Source: Cobetia crustatorum
GTDB taxonomy: Bacteria > Pseudomonadota > Gammaproteobacteria > Pseudomonadales > Halomonadaceae
Assembly: GCF_000591415.1 (NCBI RefSeq)
Contig: NZ_JEMF01000019.1
Location: 62,001 to 126,000 of the forward strand
DNA length: 64,000 nt
Reading direction: 5' to 3'
Position numbers and translations under genes: made by a program. The notes under the pieces are model-generated. The model saw only the letters and a list, made by a program, of their open reading frames with translations, searched no databases and was not told the DNA's origin. Shown one piece after another: positions 42,006 through 52,702 of the stretch (position 1 is its first letter; each line of letters opens with the position of its first letter).

Positions 42006-42947
42006 GTGTCTAAACTGATGGTATTCGCGGGGAATGCCAATCCCGCTCTCGCCCGCAAGGTTGCTGAAGCCCTCGATACCCGCCTGGGCCATGCAACCGT
42101 CGGTCAGTTCAGCGATGGCGAGATTGCGGTAGAAATCAACGAAAACGTTCGTGGTAAGGACGTCTTCATCATGCAGTCCACCTGCGCACCGACCAACGAC
42201 AACCTGATGGAGCTGATCCTGATGGTGGATGCGTTGCGTCGTGCGTCAGCGGCGCGTATCACTGCGGTCGTGCCGTATTTCGGTTACGCACGCCAGGATC
42301 GCCGTGTGCGCTCTGCTCGCGTGCCGATCTCGGCGAAGGTGGTCGCGGACATGATGGTCAAGGCTGGCGTCAACCGCGTCATGACCATGGACCTGCATGC
42401 TGACCAGATCCAGGGCTTCTTCGATGTGCCGGTGGACAACGTCTACGGCTCACCGATTCTGCTCGACGACATCGAACGTCAGAATTATGACAATCTGATC
42501 GTCGTCTCCCCGGATGTAGGTGGTGTGGTGCGTGCCCGTGCCATCGCCAAGCAGCTTAACTGCGAGCTGGCGATCATCGACAAGCGTCGTCCCCAGGCCA
42601 ATCAGGCTCAGGTGATGAATATCATCGGTGATATCAAAGGCCGCACCTGTGTGCTGGTCGATGACATGATCGATACTGCTGGCACGCTGTGCAAGGCAGG
42701 CGAAGCGCTCAAGGATCACGGCGCCAACCGCGTTGTGGCCTACGCGTCACACGCCATTCTATCTGGCCCGGCGGTCGACAACATTACCAACTCCGTCCTT
42801 GACGAAGTGGTCGTTGCCGATACCATTCCGCTGTCCGATGCAGCTCGTCGCTCAGGCAAGATTCGCCAGCTCACCGTGGCAGGTCTGATCGCTGAAGCAA
42901 TCCGTCGTGTCAGCAATGAAGAATCCGTCAGCGCCATGTTCCACTAA
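42006..42947 (+). CDS. prs: Ribose-phosphate pyrophosphokinase
   Basis: 313 residues from GTG 42006, with AAGGTGG 7 bases upstream. Family motifs include [16 protein letters not shown], the ATP loop [19 protein letters not shown] and the PRPP loop [13 protein letters not shown]. It makes PRPP from ribose-5-phosphate and ATP for nucleotide, histidine and tryptophan synthesis. Confidence 0.97.
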   Translation: MSKLMVFAGNANPALARKVAEALDTRLGHATVGQFSDGEIAVEINENVRGKDVFIMQSTCAPTNDNLMELILMVDALRRASAARITAVVPYFGYARQDRRVRSARVPISAKVVADMMVKAGVNRVMTMDLHADQIQGFFDVPVDNVYGSPILLDDIERQNYDNLIVVSPDVGGVVRARAIAKQLNCELAIIDKRRPQANQAQVMNIIGDIKGRTCVLVDDMIDTAGTLCKAGEALKDHGANRVVAYASHAILSGPAVDNITNSVLDEVVVADTIPLSDAARRSGKIRQLTVAGLIAEAIRRVSNEESVSAMFH

Positions 42948-43061
42948 GTTCCGCTTGGCGAATGCTTTTCGCCGATGGTTCGGAAGATGGTACTGACAGC
43001 AGCAGGAGACTCGTTTCCTGCTGACAAGCGGTTGGCTCGGAAACCTTCGAGTCAGCCTCAT

Positions 43062-43100
43062 GAATCCGGTAGCGCTCTGGTCGCGGGGGCTGCCGGATTC
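43062..43100 (+). promoter_or_regulatory. Hairpin in the rplY leader
   Basis: A 12-base stem with one wobble (GAATCCGGTAGC / GCTGCCGGATTC) and a 15-base loop ends 26 bases before the rplY ATG. A smaller stem CAGCAGGA / TCCTGCTG lies at 43000-43023. No T tract follows, so they could be leader structures or mRNA-end structures of prs. Confidence 0.4.
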
Positions 43101-43126
43101 TCATTAGCCCTTGAGGTATTTGTAAA

Positions 43127-43765
43127 ATGAAACTGTTCAAACTGAATGCTGAAGTTCGTCAAGACCTCGGGAAAGGTGCGAGCCGCCGCCTGCGTCTTAC
43201 GAACGATTTCGTGCCGGGCATCATCTACGGCGCTGACAAAGCCCCGACTCCGGTCATGGTCGACAAGCCGAGCCTGTACAAGGCAGTTGATGACGAGGCG
43301 TTCTACTCCTCCATCATCACTCTGAATGTTGCTGGCAAGGAAGAGAAAGTCGTCATCCGTGACCTGCAGCGTCACCCGTTCAAGCCGCTGCTGACTCACA
43401 TCGATTTCCTGCGCATCGACCTGACTCAGAAACTGACCATGAATGTGCCGCTGCACATCACTGGTCAGGAAGCCTGTGTCGGCGTCAAGGATCAAGATGG
43501 CGTACTGCACGTCATGGCGACAGACATCGAAATCAGCTGCTTGCCGACAGCACTGCCGGAATACCTGGAGCTGGACGTGTCCGCACTTGAAGTCGGTCAC
43601 ACTCTGCACCTGTCCGACATCACTCTGCCGGAAGGTTCCGAGTCCGTTGCACTGTCCCACGGTGCCGATCACGACTCCGCTGTGGTCAACGTCACTCGCC
43701 CGAACATCGCCGCTGCTGAAGAAGATGCAGCTGCCGGTGAAGGCGAAGAAGCTGCAGCAGAATAA
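43127..43765 (+). CDS. rplY: 50S ribosomal protein L25/general stress protein Ctc
   Basis: 212 residues: an N-terminal L25 domain (about 1-95, binding 5S rRNA) and the longer Ctc-type C-terminal beta domain, with an acidic Ala/Glu tail. The two-domain form is the usual one outside enterics. It is followed by pth 30 bases on, in one unit. Confidence 0.96.
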   Translation: MKLFKLNAEVRQDLGKGASRRLRLTNDFVPGIIYGADKAPTPVMVDKPSLYKAVDDEAFYSSIITLNVAGKEEKVVIRDLQRHPFKPLLTHIDFLRIDLTQKLTMNVPLHITGQEACVGVKDQDGVLHVMATDIEISCLPTALPEYLELDVSALEVGHTLHLSDITLPEGSESVALSHGADHDSAVVNVTRPNIAAAEEDAAAGEGEEAAAE

Positions 43766-43795
43766 CGCAGCCTGATCAAGGAGCCAGATACCGCA

Positions 43796-44380
43796 ATGTC
43801 ACAGGTGAAAGCGATCATCGGCCTCGGTAACCCGGGGAACGAATACGAAGACACCCGTCATAATGCCGGCGTCTGGCTCCTTGACGCCCTTGCGCGCCAC
43901 GGTCACACCACGTTGCGTCCGGAACGCAAGTTCCATGGCCAATACGCGAAGATTGTTTTCGCGGGCCAGGATCTGCATTTGCTGTTCCCATCAACGTTCA
44001 TGAATCGCAGCGGTCAGGCCGTGGCCGCATTGTGCAACTTCTACAAGCTCGCTCCGGATGAACTGCTCGTCGCCCACGATGAGTTGGACATCGACCCCGG
44101 TACCGCTCGCTATAAGCAGGGTGGTGGCCATGGGGGACACAACGGGCTGCGTGACATCATCAGTGCGCTGGGCAACGACAAGTCCTTCCATCGTGCCCGC
44201 ATTGGTATCGGCCATCCCGGTAATGCCAACCTGGTGACCAATTTCGTCCTCGGCCGCCCCGGCAAGGCAGACCGTCAATCCATTGATGCTGCCATCGACG
44301 AAATTGTCATGACTCTCCCCGAAGCCATCAGCAGCGAATGGGCACGCGCCATGAATCGCCTGCACTCTTTCAAGGGCTGA
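43796..44380 (+). CDS. pth: Peptidyl-tRNA hydrolase
   Basis: 194 residues. The catalytic set is present: N12 in GNPG, H22 in RHNAG, N70 in FMNRSG and D95 in VAHDELD. It recycles tRNA from dropped-off peptidyl-tRNA. The last codons (Phe-Lys-Gly-stop) form the first unit of a 16-base tandem repeat that continues past the stop. Confidence 0.97.
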   Translation: MSQVKAIIGLGNPGNEYEDTRHNAGVWLLDALARHGHTTLRPERKFHGQYAKIVFAGQDLHLLFPSTFMNRSGQAVAALCNFYKLAPDELLVAHDELDIDPGTARYKQGGGHGGHNGLRDIISALGNDKSFHRARIGIGHPGNANLVTNFVLGRPGKADRQSIDAAIDEIVMTLPEAISSEWARAMNRLHSFKG

Positions 44381-44446
44381 CATCTTCAAGAGCTGAAGCC
44401 TTCAAGGACTGATGTCCTCAAGACCTGACGCCTTCAAGAACTGAAT
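44367..44446 (+). repeat. 16-base tandem repeat spanning the pth stop
   Basis: Five imperfect units of 16 bases with consensus YYTTCAAGRNCTGANN at 44367, 44383, 44399, 44415 and 44431. The first unit includes the pth stop codon, and each later unit repeats the TCAAG...CTGA pattern. The rest of the 359-base gap to ychF shows no convincing gene; the 83-codon frame in it has no recognisable features. Confidence 0.8.
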
Positions 44447-44739
44447 CGCTCTGTACTATCCTCCTTTCGAATTCCGGTGATCCGCGCCTCTGCGTATCGC
44501 CTCGCTGCCGTGCGTGCCTTGCACCGTGCGCTCAGCAGCAAACATCATCATTTATCGCGCAACATGCGCCCAATGGATGACCTCGGCGGCATCAGGCCTT
44601 ACACTTCCCGCCTAGCTAACTCCGTGCCTGTCAGCTCATTTCCCCGCACGACCGATGTCCTCTCTGGACGATGGTCTGCTGGTCGAGATGACTGCCAGCG
44701 ACACGCCCCATTCGATACGTCACACTAGGATCTAGCGCC

Positions 44740-45831
44740 ATGGGTTTCAATTGCGGCATCGTCGGCCTCCCGAACGTCGGCAAGTCCACTCTCTTCAATG
44801 CACTGACCAAGTCTGGCATTGATGCCGAGAACTTCCCCTTCTGCACCATCGAGCCGAATACCGGTATCGTACCGATGCCTGACCCGCGCCTGGGTGCACT
44901 GGCCGCGATCGTCAAGCCCGAGAAGATACTGCCGACCACCATGGAATTCGTGGATATCGCAGGTCTTGTCGCTGGCGCCTCAAAAGGTGAAGGCTTGGGC
45001 AACAAGTTCCTCGCCAACATTCGCGAAACTGATGCCATCGCGCACGTGGTCCGCTGCTTTGAAGACGACAACGTCATCCATGTTGCCAATCATGTCGACC
45101 CGACTGCCGATATCGAGACCATCAATATCGAACTGGCATTGGCCGATCTCGATAGCGTCGAGCGCAGCATCCAGCGTCTGGCACGTATCGCCAAGGGCGG
45201 CGACAAGGAAGCCATCACCACCAAGGCCGTACTGGAGCGTATCCAGCCGCACTTGGCCGAAGGACAGCCGTTGCGCAGCTTCGGACTGACCGATGATGAC
45301 CTCAAGGCGCTCAGAGGCTTCGGCTTCCTGACCCTCAAGCCGACCATGTATATCGCCAACGTCAGCGAAGAAGGCTTCGAGAACAACCCCTATCTCGATA
45401 TCGTGCGCGAGATTGCGGCGGCGGAAGGCGCCATCGTAGTGCCAGTGTGCAACAAGATTGAAGCCGAGATCGCTGAGCTTGATGAAGAAGAGCGCGAGAT
45501 GTTCCTCAATGAGCTGGGCATGGAAGAGCCAGGCCTGGATCGCGTGATCCGCGCCGGTTACGAGTTGCTGGGTCTGCAGACCTACTTCACCGCAGGTGTG
45601 AAGGAAGTCCGTGCCTGGACCATCAAGATTGGCGCGACTGCGCCGGAAGGTGCCGGCGTTATCCACACCGACTTCCAGAAAGGCTTCATCCGTGCCGAAG
45701 TCGTGGCCTATGATGACTTCATCGCCTATACCGGCGAACAGGGCGCCAAGGATGCTGGCAAGTGGCGCCTGGAAGGCAAGGACTATATCCTCAAGGATGG
45801 TGATGTCGTGCACTTCCGTTTCAATGTCTAA
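44740..45831 (+). CDS. ychF: Redox-regulated ATPase/GTPase YchF (OLA1 family)
   Basis: 363 residues. The G1 motif is [12 protein letters not shown] at about 8-19, the switch/G3 region [14 protein letters not shown], and a C-terminal TGS domain includes [17 protein letters not shown]1/YchF proteins hydrolyse ATP and bind ribosomes. The pth-ychF order is widely conserved. Confidence 0.96.
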   Translation: MGFNCGIVGLPNVGKSTLFNALTKSGIDAENFPFCTIEPNTGIVPMPDPRLGALAAIVKPEKILPTTMEFVDIAGLVAGASKGEGLGNKFLANIRETDAIAHVVRCFEDDNVIHVANHVDPTADIETINIELALADLDSVERSIQRLARIAKGGDKEAITTKAVLERIQPHLAEGQPLRSFGLTDDDLKALRGFGFLTLKPTMYIANVSEEGFENNPYLDIVREIAAAEGAIVVPVCNKIEAEIAELDEEEREMFLNELGMEEPGLDRVIRAGYELLGLQTYFTAGVKEVRAWTIKIGATAPEGAGVIHTDFQKGFIRAEVVAYDDFIAYTGEQGAKDAGKWRLEGKDYILKDGDVVHFRFNV

Positions 45832-45853
45832 GCCTGAGCTTGAACCCAGCCCA

Positions 45854-45877
45854 GGACTTGGACTTGGACTTGGACTT
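45854..45877 (+). repeat. Four tandem GGACTT hexamers after ychF
   Basis: Perfect 4 x 6-base array 22 bases after the ychF stop and before its terminator. Confidence 0.85.
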
Positions 45878-45915
45878 ACAGCCAGAGAATGCCGAGTGAC
45901 CTCTGCCTGAGATAC

Positions 45916-45953
45916 AAAACGCCCCTGATCTCTTATGAGTCCAGGGGCGTTTT
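45916..45953. terminator. Bidirectional terminator ychF / lysR
   Basis: A 12-base stem AAAACGCCCCTG / CAGGGGCGTTTT with a 14-base loop and A/T flanks separates the convergent ychF and LysR genes. Confidence 0.88.
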
Positions 45954-45999
45954 ACGTTTTCATGATGCCATGAACTCCAGATGCCTCAAACTTCAGACC

Positions 46000-46938
46000 T
46001 CAGGCTTTAGCTGCGGGCGTCAACCACTGTGCCGCCTGACGCGCCAGACTATCCGCGAGAGACTGGGCCAGACGCGAGCGCCCTTCCTTGCGTCGCCAGA
46101 CGGCTCTGAGGACCAACTCACCTGCCGCAGGCAAGGGCCGTGCCATCAGCCCCTGAGTCGTGCAAGCGATATACGCCGTCAGTGCATCCACCACCGCAAG
46201 ACCTTCCCCTGACTGCACCAACGCCGCTGCCAACGGATAGGTCTGTACACGCGTGATGATATGCGGCGGGTGATCATACATACGCGGCTCATGCTGCTCA
46301 GCACTTGCCAACAGGCTATCAAGACGCCGCGCCAGTGGATCATGTGCGCCCAATGCCACCAGTTGCACTCCCGCCAATGTCGAAACCGGCAAGGGAACAT
46401 TGTGGCTCTCCTGCGCCCAATAGCCTTCAGGTGCCAGCACCATCAATGGCAGGCTGAACAGCGCGCGTGTCGCCAGAGCCGGATGCGTTGGCGCACTGAG
46501 CGTGAACCCAAGCTCTGCCTCATGCAGCAACAAGGCATCAACAATCTCTCGCGTATGCTGAGTCGCCAACTCACACCTTACCTGCGCATGACGCCGCCGC
46601 CATTGCCCCAACGCCTGGGGTAACAACTGTTGAGCAATCGCTGGCGTTGCGATGACCTTGAGCGCCTGCTCTTCACCACTCCGCAAGCCTGCAGCCAGCC
46701 GCTTCACCTCATCCAGTTGCCCCAGCATCCCCTGACTGGCCTCCTCCAACTGACGAGCTTCCTCAGTGGGATAAAGTTGCCCTGCACTGCGTGTAAACAA
46801 CACGATGCCCCAGTGACGCTCGACCTGCTGCAAGGCCTTGCTCGCTGCTGGCTGAGAGATGTGCAGTAGCCGCGCGGCGCCGGTGACACTGCCCGCCTGC
46901 AATACGGCATGAAAGATTTCGAGATCTCTGAGCCGCAT
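46000..46938 (-). CDS. LysR family transcriptional regulator
   Basis: 312 residues. N-terminal winged helix (about 1-60: LEIFHAVLQAGSVTGAARLL then HISQPAASKALQ) and a LysR effector domain from about 90. It is divergent from the FAD amino-acid oxidase at 47135, with a 196-base gap that should carry its operator; regulation of that gene is inferred from arrangement. The target amino acid is unknown. Confidence 0.88.
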   Translation of the reverse strand: MRLRDLEIFHAVLQAGSVTGAARLLHISQPAASKALQQVERHWGIVLFTRSAGQLYPTEEARQLEEASQGMLGQLDEVKRLAAGLRSGEEQALKVIATPAIAQQLLPQALGQWRRRHAQVRCELATQHTREIVDALLLHEAELGFTLSAPTHPALATRALFSLPLMVLAPEGYWAQESHNVPLPVSTLAGVQLVALGAHDPLARRLDSLLASAEQHEPRMYDHPPHIITRVQTYPLAAALVQSGEGLAVVDALTAYIACTTQGLMARPLPAAGELVLRAVWRRKEGRSRLAQSLADSLARQAAQWLTPAAKA

Positions 46939-47134
46939 ATCTTCCTCCTGTCACGCGTCGATCGCGGCGTTAAATATCCTGTGAACAAACAGCATACGCG
47001 AGTCATATCTGCGAGAGACATTCCCCATCACAGCTTTACGGCAATAACCTCAGGTTATGGCATATCGACAGGTTTTCATTCGCTCAACTTACGCGCGGCA
47101 GTCATGCTGCATGACTTTCCTTCAGGAGTCTGCC

Positions 47135-48448
47135 ATGCAGCGTCATGTCACCATTATCGGCGGTGGCGTGATCGGCCTCACCAGCGCCCATTCACTCGTG
47201 CGCGCCGGCCATCACGTCACGCTCATCGATGCTCATGCCGAGGTTGCCAGCGAAACCAGCCATGCCAACGGCGGCCAACTCAGCTATCGCTACGTGGCGC
47301 CACTGGCGGATAGTGGTGTGCCCTTACAGGCCATCAAGTGGCTACTGGCTGGCAGTGAGGCACCTCTCAGGTTTCGCCCACAGCTCGATCTTGCTCAGTG
47401 GCGCTGGGCCTTGCAATTTCTGGCAGCCTGCCATCGCCGTCAACACCACCAAAGCGCCTCGCAGCTGCTATCACTCGCACAGCATAGCCAGCAGATACTG
47501 GCAGAGTGGCGTGAACAAGACGGGCTATCAGGTTTCGCTTGGCAACAAACCGGCAAGCTGGTCGTTCATCGCGATCAACAGGCGCTCAACAAAGCGATTG
47601 GTGCGCGGATTGCGCCCGATGACCAACAGCCCCTTGATGCTCGCCAATGTATCGCACTGGAACCCGCATTGATCTCGCAACAGGCGTCCCTGGCAGGCGG
47701 CATCTTCAGCGCCTCGGATGAAACGGCAGACTGTCACGCCTTTTGTCAGGCACTCGAGCGTCAACTCATCAATTCAGGTCGCTACACGCGCTTCGCAAGC
47801 ACCCATGTGGCCCCGCTCTCGAAAGAGAACGGGCGCATTCAATATCTTGACCTCATCCATATCGATGGCAGCCGTGAACGCTGGAAGGTGGATGAAGTCG
47901 TATTGGCGGCAGGCAATCATAGTGCAGCGATGGTTCGTGCACTGGGCATCCGGTTGCCTATCCAGCCACTAAAGGGATATAGCCTCACCCTACCGCTTTC
48001 AGAAGGCGCGATTGCACCACGTATCAGCGTGACTGACGCTGCGCGCAAGGTGGTTTATGCAAACCTTGGGTCCGCCGATAGTCACCAGCTACGTATCGCG
48101 GCGATGGTGGATATTGGTAGCCACGAGCGTGATATCTCTCATCCTGCAATCGACGAGGGGCGTATCGCCGCACTGCGTCGCATTGCCAGCACGAGCTTCC
48201 CTGAAGCAGGCAATTTCGCCGATGCGACACCGTGGGCAGGTTTGCGCCCTAGCACTCCCAAGGGTCCGCCGCTCATCGGACACGCTCGTCACGGTAGAAA
48301 AAAGCACGATGCGCCAGATAATCTATGGCTGAACACCGGCCATGGCAGCCTTGGCTTTACGCTAGCCTGCGGCAGTGCTGACCTCATTACGCGCGCTATC
48401 TCAGGCGATGACCTACCCTCGAATCTCAAGGTGAATTTCCACAACTAG
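47135..48448 (+). CDS. DadA-like FAD-dependent D-amino acid dehydrogenase/oxidase
   Basis: 437 residues from ATG 47135 with AGGAG 6 bases upstream; the open frame starts earlier. The FAD motif IIGGGVIGLTSAHSLVRAG is at 7-25, HANGGQLSYRYVAPLAD follows, and the end has WAGLRPSTPKGPPLIG and GHGSLGFTLACGSADL, the DadA pattern. It probably oxidises a D-amino acid to its keto acid, passing electrons to the membrane. The alr/dadX racemase usually next to dadA is not here, so this may be a DadA paralogue. Confidence 0.82.
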   Translation: MQRHVTIIGGGVIGLTSAHSLVRAGHHVTLIDAHAEVASETSHANGGQLSYRYVAPLADSGVPLQAIKWLLAGSEAPLRFRPQLDLAQWRWALQFLAACHRRQHHQSASQLLSLAQHSQQILAEWREQDGLSGFAWQQTGKLVVHRDQQALNKAIGARIAPDDQQPLDARQCIALEPALISQQASLAGGIFSASDETADCHAFCQALERQLINSGRYTRFASTHVAPLSKENGRIQYLDLIHIDGSRERWKVDEVVLAAGNHSAAMVRALGIRLPIQPLKGYSLTLPLSEGAIAPRISVTDAARKVVYANLGSADSHQLRIAAMVDIGSHERDISHPAIDEGRIAALRRIASTSFPEAGNFADATPWAGLRPSTPKGPPLIGHARHGRKKHDAPDNLWLNTGHGSLGFTLACGSADLITRAISGDDLPSNLKVNFHN

Positions 48449-48515
48449 CAGCATGAATACCCATGGGTTTCTTGACAGCCTCATAGCCAATCCGTATTAT
48501 TCGCCCCCGTTGGAC

Positions 48516-48592
48516 GGCTACATAGCTCAGCTGGTTAGAGCACATCACTCATAATGATGGGGTCCCCTGTTCGAATCAGGGTGTAGCCACCA
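48516..48592 (+). tRNA. tRNA-Met (CAT), elongator type, copy 1
   Basis: 77 bases with CCA encoded. Anticodon loop CTCATAA gives CAT. The acceptor begins GGCTACA and pairs with TGTAGCC, like elongator tRNA-Met of E. coli, not the initiator. Identical to the inverted copy at 53521-53597. Confidence 0.95.
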
Positions 48593-48603
48593 AACAAGAT
48601 TAC

Positions 48604-48638
48604 GAAAGGCCCTGACTGTATCAGTCAGGGCCTTTTTC
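48604..48638 (+). terminator. Terminator after tRNA-Met
   Basis: A stem AGGCCCTGACT / AGTCAGGGCCT with loop GTATC-type, then a T5 run. Confidence 0.9.
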
Positions 48639-48684
48639 GTTACCAGCGCTGGAGAGACACTTACAACGCTGCATGCGAGACAAC

Positions 48685-48715
48685 TGAAAAAGGCAGCCCT
48701 CAGGGCTGCCTTTTT
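48685..48715. terminator. Terminator after apeB
   Basis: A stem AAAAAGGCAGCCC / GGGCTGCCTTTTT with a 3-base loop and T runs on both strands. On the minus strand it lies 44 bases past the aminopeptidase stop; it may also back up the tRNA terminator. Confidence 0.88.
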
Positions 48716-48758
48716 GCATCTTGCACACACGGCTCACTGCATCACGGGCATGCGCTGA

Positions 48759-50086
48759 TCATTCCAGCACCTCGCGATTGCAGAACGCCACCAACACTTT
48801 GATCAGCAAGGCAACATCGTGACTGCCTGCCGTTTCGCGAATCGAGTGCATCCCCCACTGTGGCAAACCTATATCCAATGTCGGCACACCAACTTCACTG
48901 GCGGTAATCGGCCCGATCGTGCTGCCACATCCCATGTCGGCACGACTGACAAAGGTCTGTACCGGCACATTCTGCTCCCGACACAGCTCACGGAACAGGC
49001 TTGCCGTGACACTGTTGGTGGCATAGCGCTGATTGGCATTGACCTTGATCACTGGTCCCGCATTCAGCTTCGGACCGTGGCCGGCATCATGCTTATCCGC
49101 GAAATTGGGGTGGACAGCATGTGCATTGTCACAGGAAATCATCAATGAACGTTGCACAAGGCACTGATAGCCCTCCTCGTTGTCCAAACCCACGTAGTGA
49201 TTGATGCGTTTGAGCACATCGGCCAGGAAAGGCCCCTGCGCGCCACAGGCACTGGCGCTACCTACTTCTTCGTGATCGGTCGCGACGAACAAGGCTCCCT
49301 GCTCTCCATCAGCCTCGAGCAATGCCTCAAGACCAACGAAGCATGACAGCAGGTTATCGAGTCGTGCACTGGTAATCAGTTCACCACGCAAGCCAGACTG
49401 CGCTGCCAGCTGCACGTCATGTAGCCCTAGTTCGAAATCAATGATGTCAGCGACACGAACGCCGTGCTGTTCTTCGAGAAGGTCGATCAACAGCGCATGG
49501 AAGACCTCTACTGGTGTGTCGCCGCTTTCTGGCAGCTGCATGACCACTGGCGACATCTGCGTCTGAGCTTGATGGCACGCCCGCTATTGACGTCACGATC
49601 AAGATGAATGGCAAGACTCGGCACGCAGGCAACAGGGCGTGCCACTGTCAATAGCAGGCTTTCGCGCCGGCCATCCTGATGACGTACCTGTACTCGGCCT
49701 GCCAAGCCAAGATCACGATCAAACCAGGTACTTAGCAGCACACCACCATAAGTTTCGACACCCAGGGTCAACCAACCCTGACTGGCCTGGGCCGGACTGG
49801 GCTTTAGTCGCAGGCAAGGGGAATCAGTGTGCGCCCCTATCATCCGCAATGAGGTTAGCGCCGTATGACTATCAGGAAGCCGGAAGGCAATCAGTGAAGA
49901 GTCATTACGCGTGACGTAAGCACGCTCGCCCGGCACCAGTTGCCAGTTCGAGGTTTCGTCGAGTCGTCGATAGCCTTCTCGCTCAAGACGCTGCGCCATG
50001 GTAGCGGTAGCATGCCAAGGAGTCGGCGAGACAGAAAGGAAGTCGAGTAACGCTGGAACACGGGAATCTGCAATCGCATGAGTCAT
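48759..50086 (-). pseudogene. apeB: M18 family aspartyl/broad-specificity aminopeptidase, one frameshift
   Basis: Two frames join into an M18 aminopeptidase of about 442 residues. The N-terminal frame has IGAHTDSPCLRLKP (zinc His and Asp) and ends DRDVNSGRAIKL before losing register. Adding one C (coding CTCCAG expected, CTCAG present) at about 49565 gives QTQMSPVVMQLPESG, then FVATDHEEVGS (catalytic Glu-Glu), HAVHPNFADKH and GCGSTIGPI. Dodecameric M18 peptidases remove N-terminal residues in the cytosol. Start at ATG 50086. Probably intact in reality. Confidence 0.88.
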
Positions 50087-50382
50087 GATGGCGTCAAGTC
50101 CTCGAAGATGAATGCAAGGCACTGTATAAGAAGAGACATTCTAGAAAAAAGCCTGAGACCATTCATCTCGTGAAGTGATGGCCGGCAAACAGGTGCTACT
50201 CAGGCTGTCGACCGAAGCGCTGTGGCTACGATCCCCCTGCGCTGACGCAACAGCCGCAAGACCCGCGTATCAACGGCAGGCAACTGTGCCTGACGCGGGA
50301 GACTGCTACAATGCCCGCTCGACCGCCCTGCGGGGAGGTCGTTCAGGGAGCTGAGTGTACATGAATCGGGAGTGCTTCATTG

Positions 50383-52476
50383 ATGAGCCTGTTCGTAAAC
50401 GTCCGGCGCACGGCATTTATTGCCCTGTGTCTTGCCTTGGCCGGCCCTGCCAGTGCCACGGTCACACCTACTGACGCCGATGCACAGGCTGCTCGCGAAG
50501 TTTCCGAGTCATTGCGCTATGGGCATTACGAAGATGTGACCTTGGATGATCACTGGGCCAGCCAGGTTTTCGCCCAGTACCTGAAGACCCTTGACCCGCA
50601 AAAAGCCTATCTGCTCGATACGGACATCAGTGAGTTCAGCGATCTGCGTCATGATTTTGACGACGCCATGGTCGATGGCGACCTCGAGCGCGTCTACGCA
50701 CTCTATGACCGCTACCAACAACGACTCACCTCACGCCTGGAATGGCTGGTGAAGACGCTGGATGCTCACCCAACCTTTGATTTCGAGAAAGACGACCGCC
50801 TAGCGCTGGACCGCAAGGACAGCCCATGGGCCGATAGCGAGAAAGACCTCGACGAACTGTGGCGCAAGCGCCTCAAGAACGCCTGGCTTTCCATGTCACT
50901 GTCCGACAAGAGTGATGAGGACATCGGCAAGACGCTGAGCGAGCGTTACAGCAACCAGCTCAATCGCATCGAGCAGACCAACGATGAAGACATCCTGACA
51001 CTGATCATGCATGCCGTGACCGGCAGCATCGATCCGCACAGCGAGTACTTCTCGCCGCGCCAGGGTGAGTCCTTCGATATCCAGATGAAACTGTCACTCG
51101 ACGGCATTGGCGCACTGCTGCAGTCGGAAGGCGAGTACGTCAAGGTCTCGAGCCTGGTCCCGGGCGGCCCCGCCGAAAAGGACGGTGAACTCAAACCTGC
51201 GGATCGCATCGTTGCCGTTGGCCAGGAAGATGACGAATGGACCAACGTCGTGGGCATGCGCCTTGATGACGTGGTCGATCTGATTCGCGGCCCCAAGGGC
51301 TCCATCGTGCGCCTTGAGGTCATCCCGGCTCAGTCACTGGATGTCACCAAGACGCGTGAAGTGGACATCACTCGTGACACCGTCAAGCTTGAAGATCAGG
51401 CAGCCAACGCCAAGGTCATCGACGTCAAACGCGAAGATGGCATGCACAAGATCGGCGTGATTCACGTACCCGCCTTCTATGTCGACTTCGATGCCTGGCA
51501 GGCCGGTGAAGACGACTACCGCAGCACTACGCGCGATGTCGCGCGCCTGATCGACGAACTCAAGGCCAAGAAGGTCGAAGGTATCGTACTGGACCTGCGC
51601 AACAATGGCGGCGGTGCACTGCAGGAAGCCAACTCGATGATCGGCCTGTTCATCGATCGCGGCCCCACCGTGCAGGTACGTGACGCACGCGGACGCATCA
51701 GCCTGTATGGCGATACCGAAGCTGGCACGCACTACGATGGCCCGCTGACCGTACTGGTCAATCGTCTTTCCGCTTCAGCATCCGAGATCTTTGCCGGTGC
51801 GATCCAGGACTACGGACGCGGTCTGATCATTGGCAGCCAGACTTTCGGCAAGGGGACCGTACAGACCATCTCGTCGCTGACACAGGGTGAGATCAAGCTG
51901 ACACGCGCCAAGTTCTACCGTATTTCCGGTGACTCCACTCAGAACAAGGGCGTCAAGCCGGATATCGACTTCCCAAGTGTCATTGACCCGAAGGAAATCG
52001 GTGAATCCAGCCTCGACTACGCCTTACCCTGGGACCAGGTGCGTCCAGTGAAATATCGCCGCCACGGAGACCCCGCGCGCTATCTGGCAGCACTTCGTGC
52101 CCGCCACGAAAGCCGCGCCGAGCGAGAGCCTAACTTTTCCTACCTGCAAAGCGAGGTATCCCTGTCCAGAACGCTGCGCGCCCAGCAAACGAGCATCAGC
52201 CTCAACCGCGAGCAGCGCAAGCGCGAAATGGATGCACAGGAAGCCGAACAGCTGGCACTGGAGAACAAGCGCCGCCGCGCCTTGGGCCTCAAGGAACTGG
52301 CAAGTTTTGCAGAACTGGATGCTAGCAGCGATCACGTATCAGCCAGCGGCAGTGAGCCCGAAGTGATCGATACCGCCAGCGATGACAAGGAAGCCAAGGA
52401 CCCCATCGATCAGGCACAGTTGCAGGAAAGCGCAGAGATCCTGCTCGACTATGCCCACCTGAACGGCGACAAGTAG
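50383..52476 (+). CDS. prc: Periplasmic carboxy-terminal processing protease Prc/Tsp
   Basis: About 697 residues, the long Prc type. A signal peptide (FIALCLALAGPASA) precedes a helical N-domain, a PDZ domain at about 240-325 (LDGIGALLQSEGEYVKVSSL) and the S41 core: GIVLDLRNNGGG, catalytic Ser in RLSASASEIFAGAI and Lys in TFGKGTVQT. It degrades SsrA-tagged and misfolded periplasmic proteins and trims cell-wall enzymes. A TTG at 50380 sits one codon before ATG 50383; GGAG favours either. The 295 bases upstream hold a possible TACAAT box near 50314. Confidence 0.95.
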   Translation: MSLFVNVRRTAFIALCLALAGPASATVTPTDADAQAAREVSESLRYGHYEDVTLDDHWASQVFAQYLKTLDPQKAYLLDTDISEFSDLRHDFDDAMVDGDLERVYALYDRYQQRLTSRLEWLVKTLDAHPTFDFEKDDRLALDRKDSPWADSEKDLDELWRKRLKNAWLSMSLSDKSDEDIGKTLSERYSNQLNRIEQTNDEDILTLIMHAVTGSIDPHSEYFSPRQGESFDIQMKLSLDGIGALLQSEGEYVKVSSLVPGGPAEKDGELKPADRIVAVGQEDDEWTNVVGMRLDDVVDLIRGPKGSIVRLEVIPAQSLDVTKTREVDITRDTVKLEDQAANAKVIDVKREDGMHKIGVIHVPAFYVDFDAWQAGEDDYRSTTRDVARLIDELKAKKVEGIVLDLRNNGGGALQEANSMIGLFIDRGPTVQVRDARGRISLYGDTEAGTHYDGPLTVLVNRLSASASEIFAGAIQDYGRGLIIGSQTFGKGTVQTISSLTQGEIKLTRAKFYRISGDSTQNKGVKPDIDFPSVIDPKEIGESSLDYALPWDQVRPVKYRRHGDPARYLAALRARHESRAEREPNFSYLQSEVSLSRTLRAQQTSISLNREQRKREMDAQEAEQLALENKRRRALGLKELASFAELDASSDHVSASGSEPEVIDTASDDKEAKDPIDQAQLQESAEILLDYAHLNGDK

Positions 52477-52502
52477 TACACCACGAGGTTGCGTCTCGAA
52501 GA

Positions 52503-52538
52503 TCAAGACCCCTGCGTCCATGAGCGCAGGGGTCTTTT
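52503..52538 (+). terminator. Terminator after prc
   Basis: A stem AAGACCCCTGCG / CGCAGGGGTCTT with a 7-base loop, followed by TTCGTT. Confidence 0.85.
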
Positions 52539-52702
52539 CGTTAATTAATCAATTGATAGACAGAGATAAAATAGGGATAGGCGATCGAGGGCCATGCCGG
52601 CAAGGGCAGAGACACTCACGACAAAGCGCCGCAAGCGAGATGCCAGCAACGATAGAGATAAGAGGCAGATAGATGTCGAACGATCGGGAATTCAAACGCA
52701 CA

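Noticed and set aside
44477-44728. 83-codon frame in the pth-ychF gap
   Set aside because: No ribosome site, no recognisable features, and biased composition.
44980-45813. 277-codon minus-strand frame opposite ychF
   Set aside because: Shadow frame with no recognisable domains.
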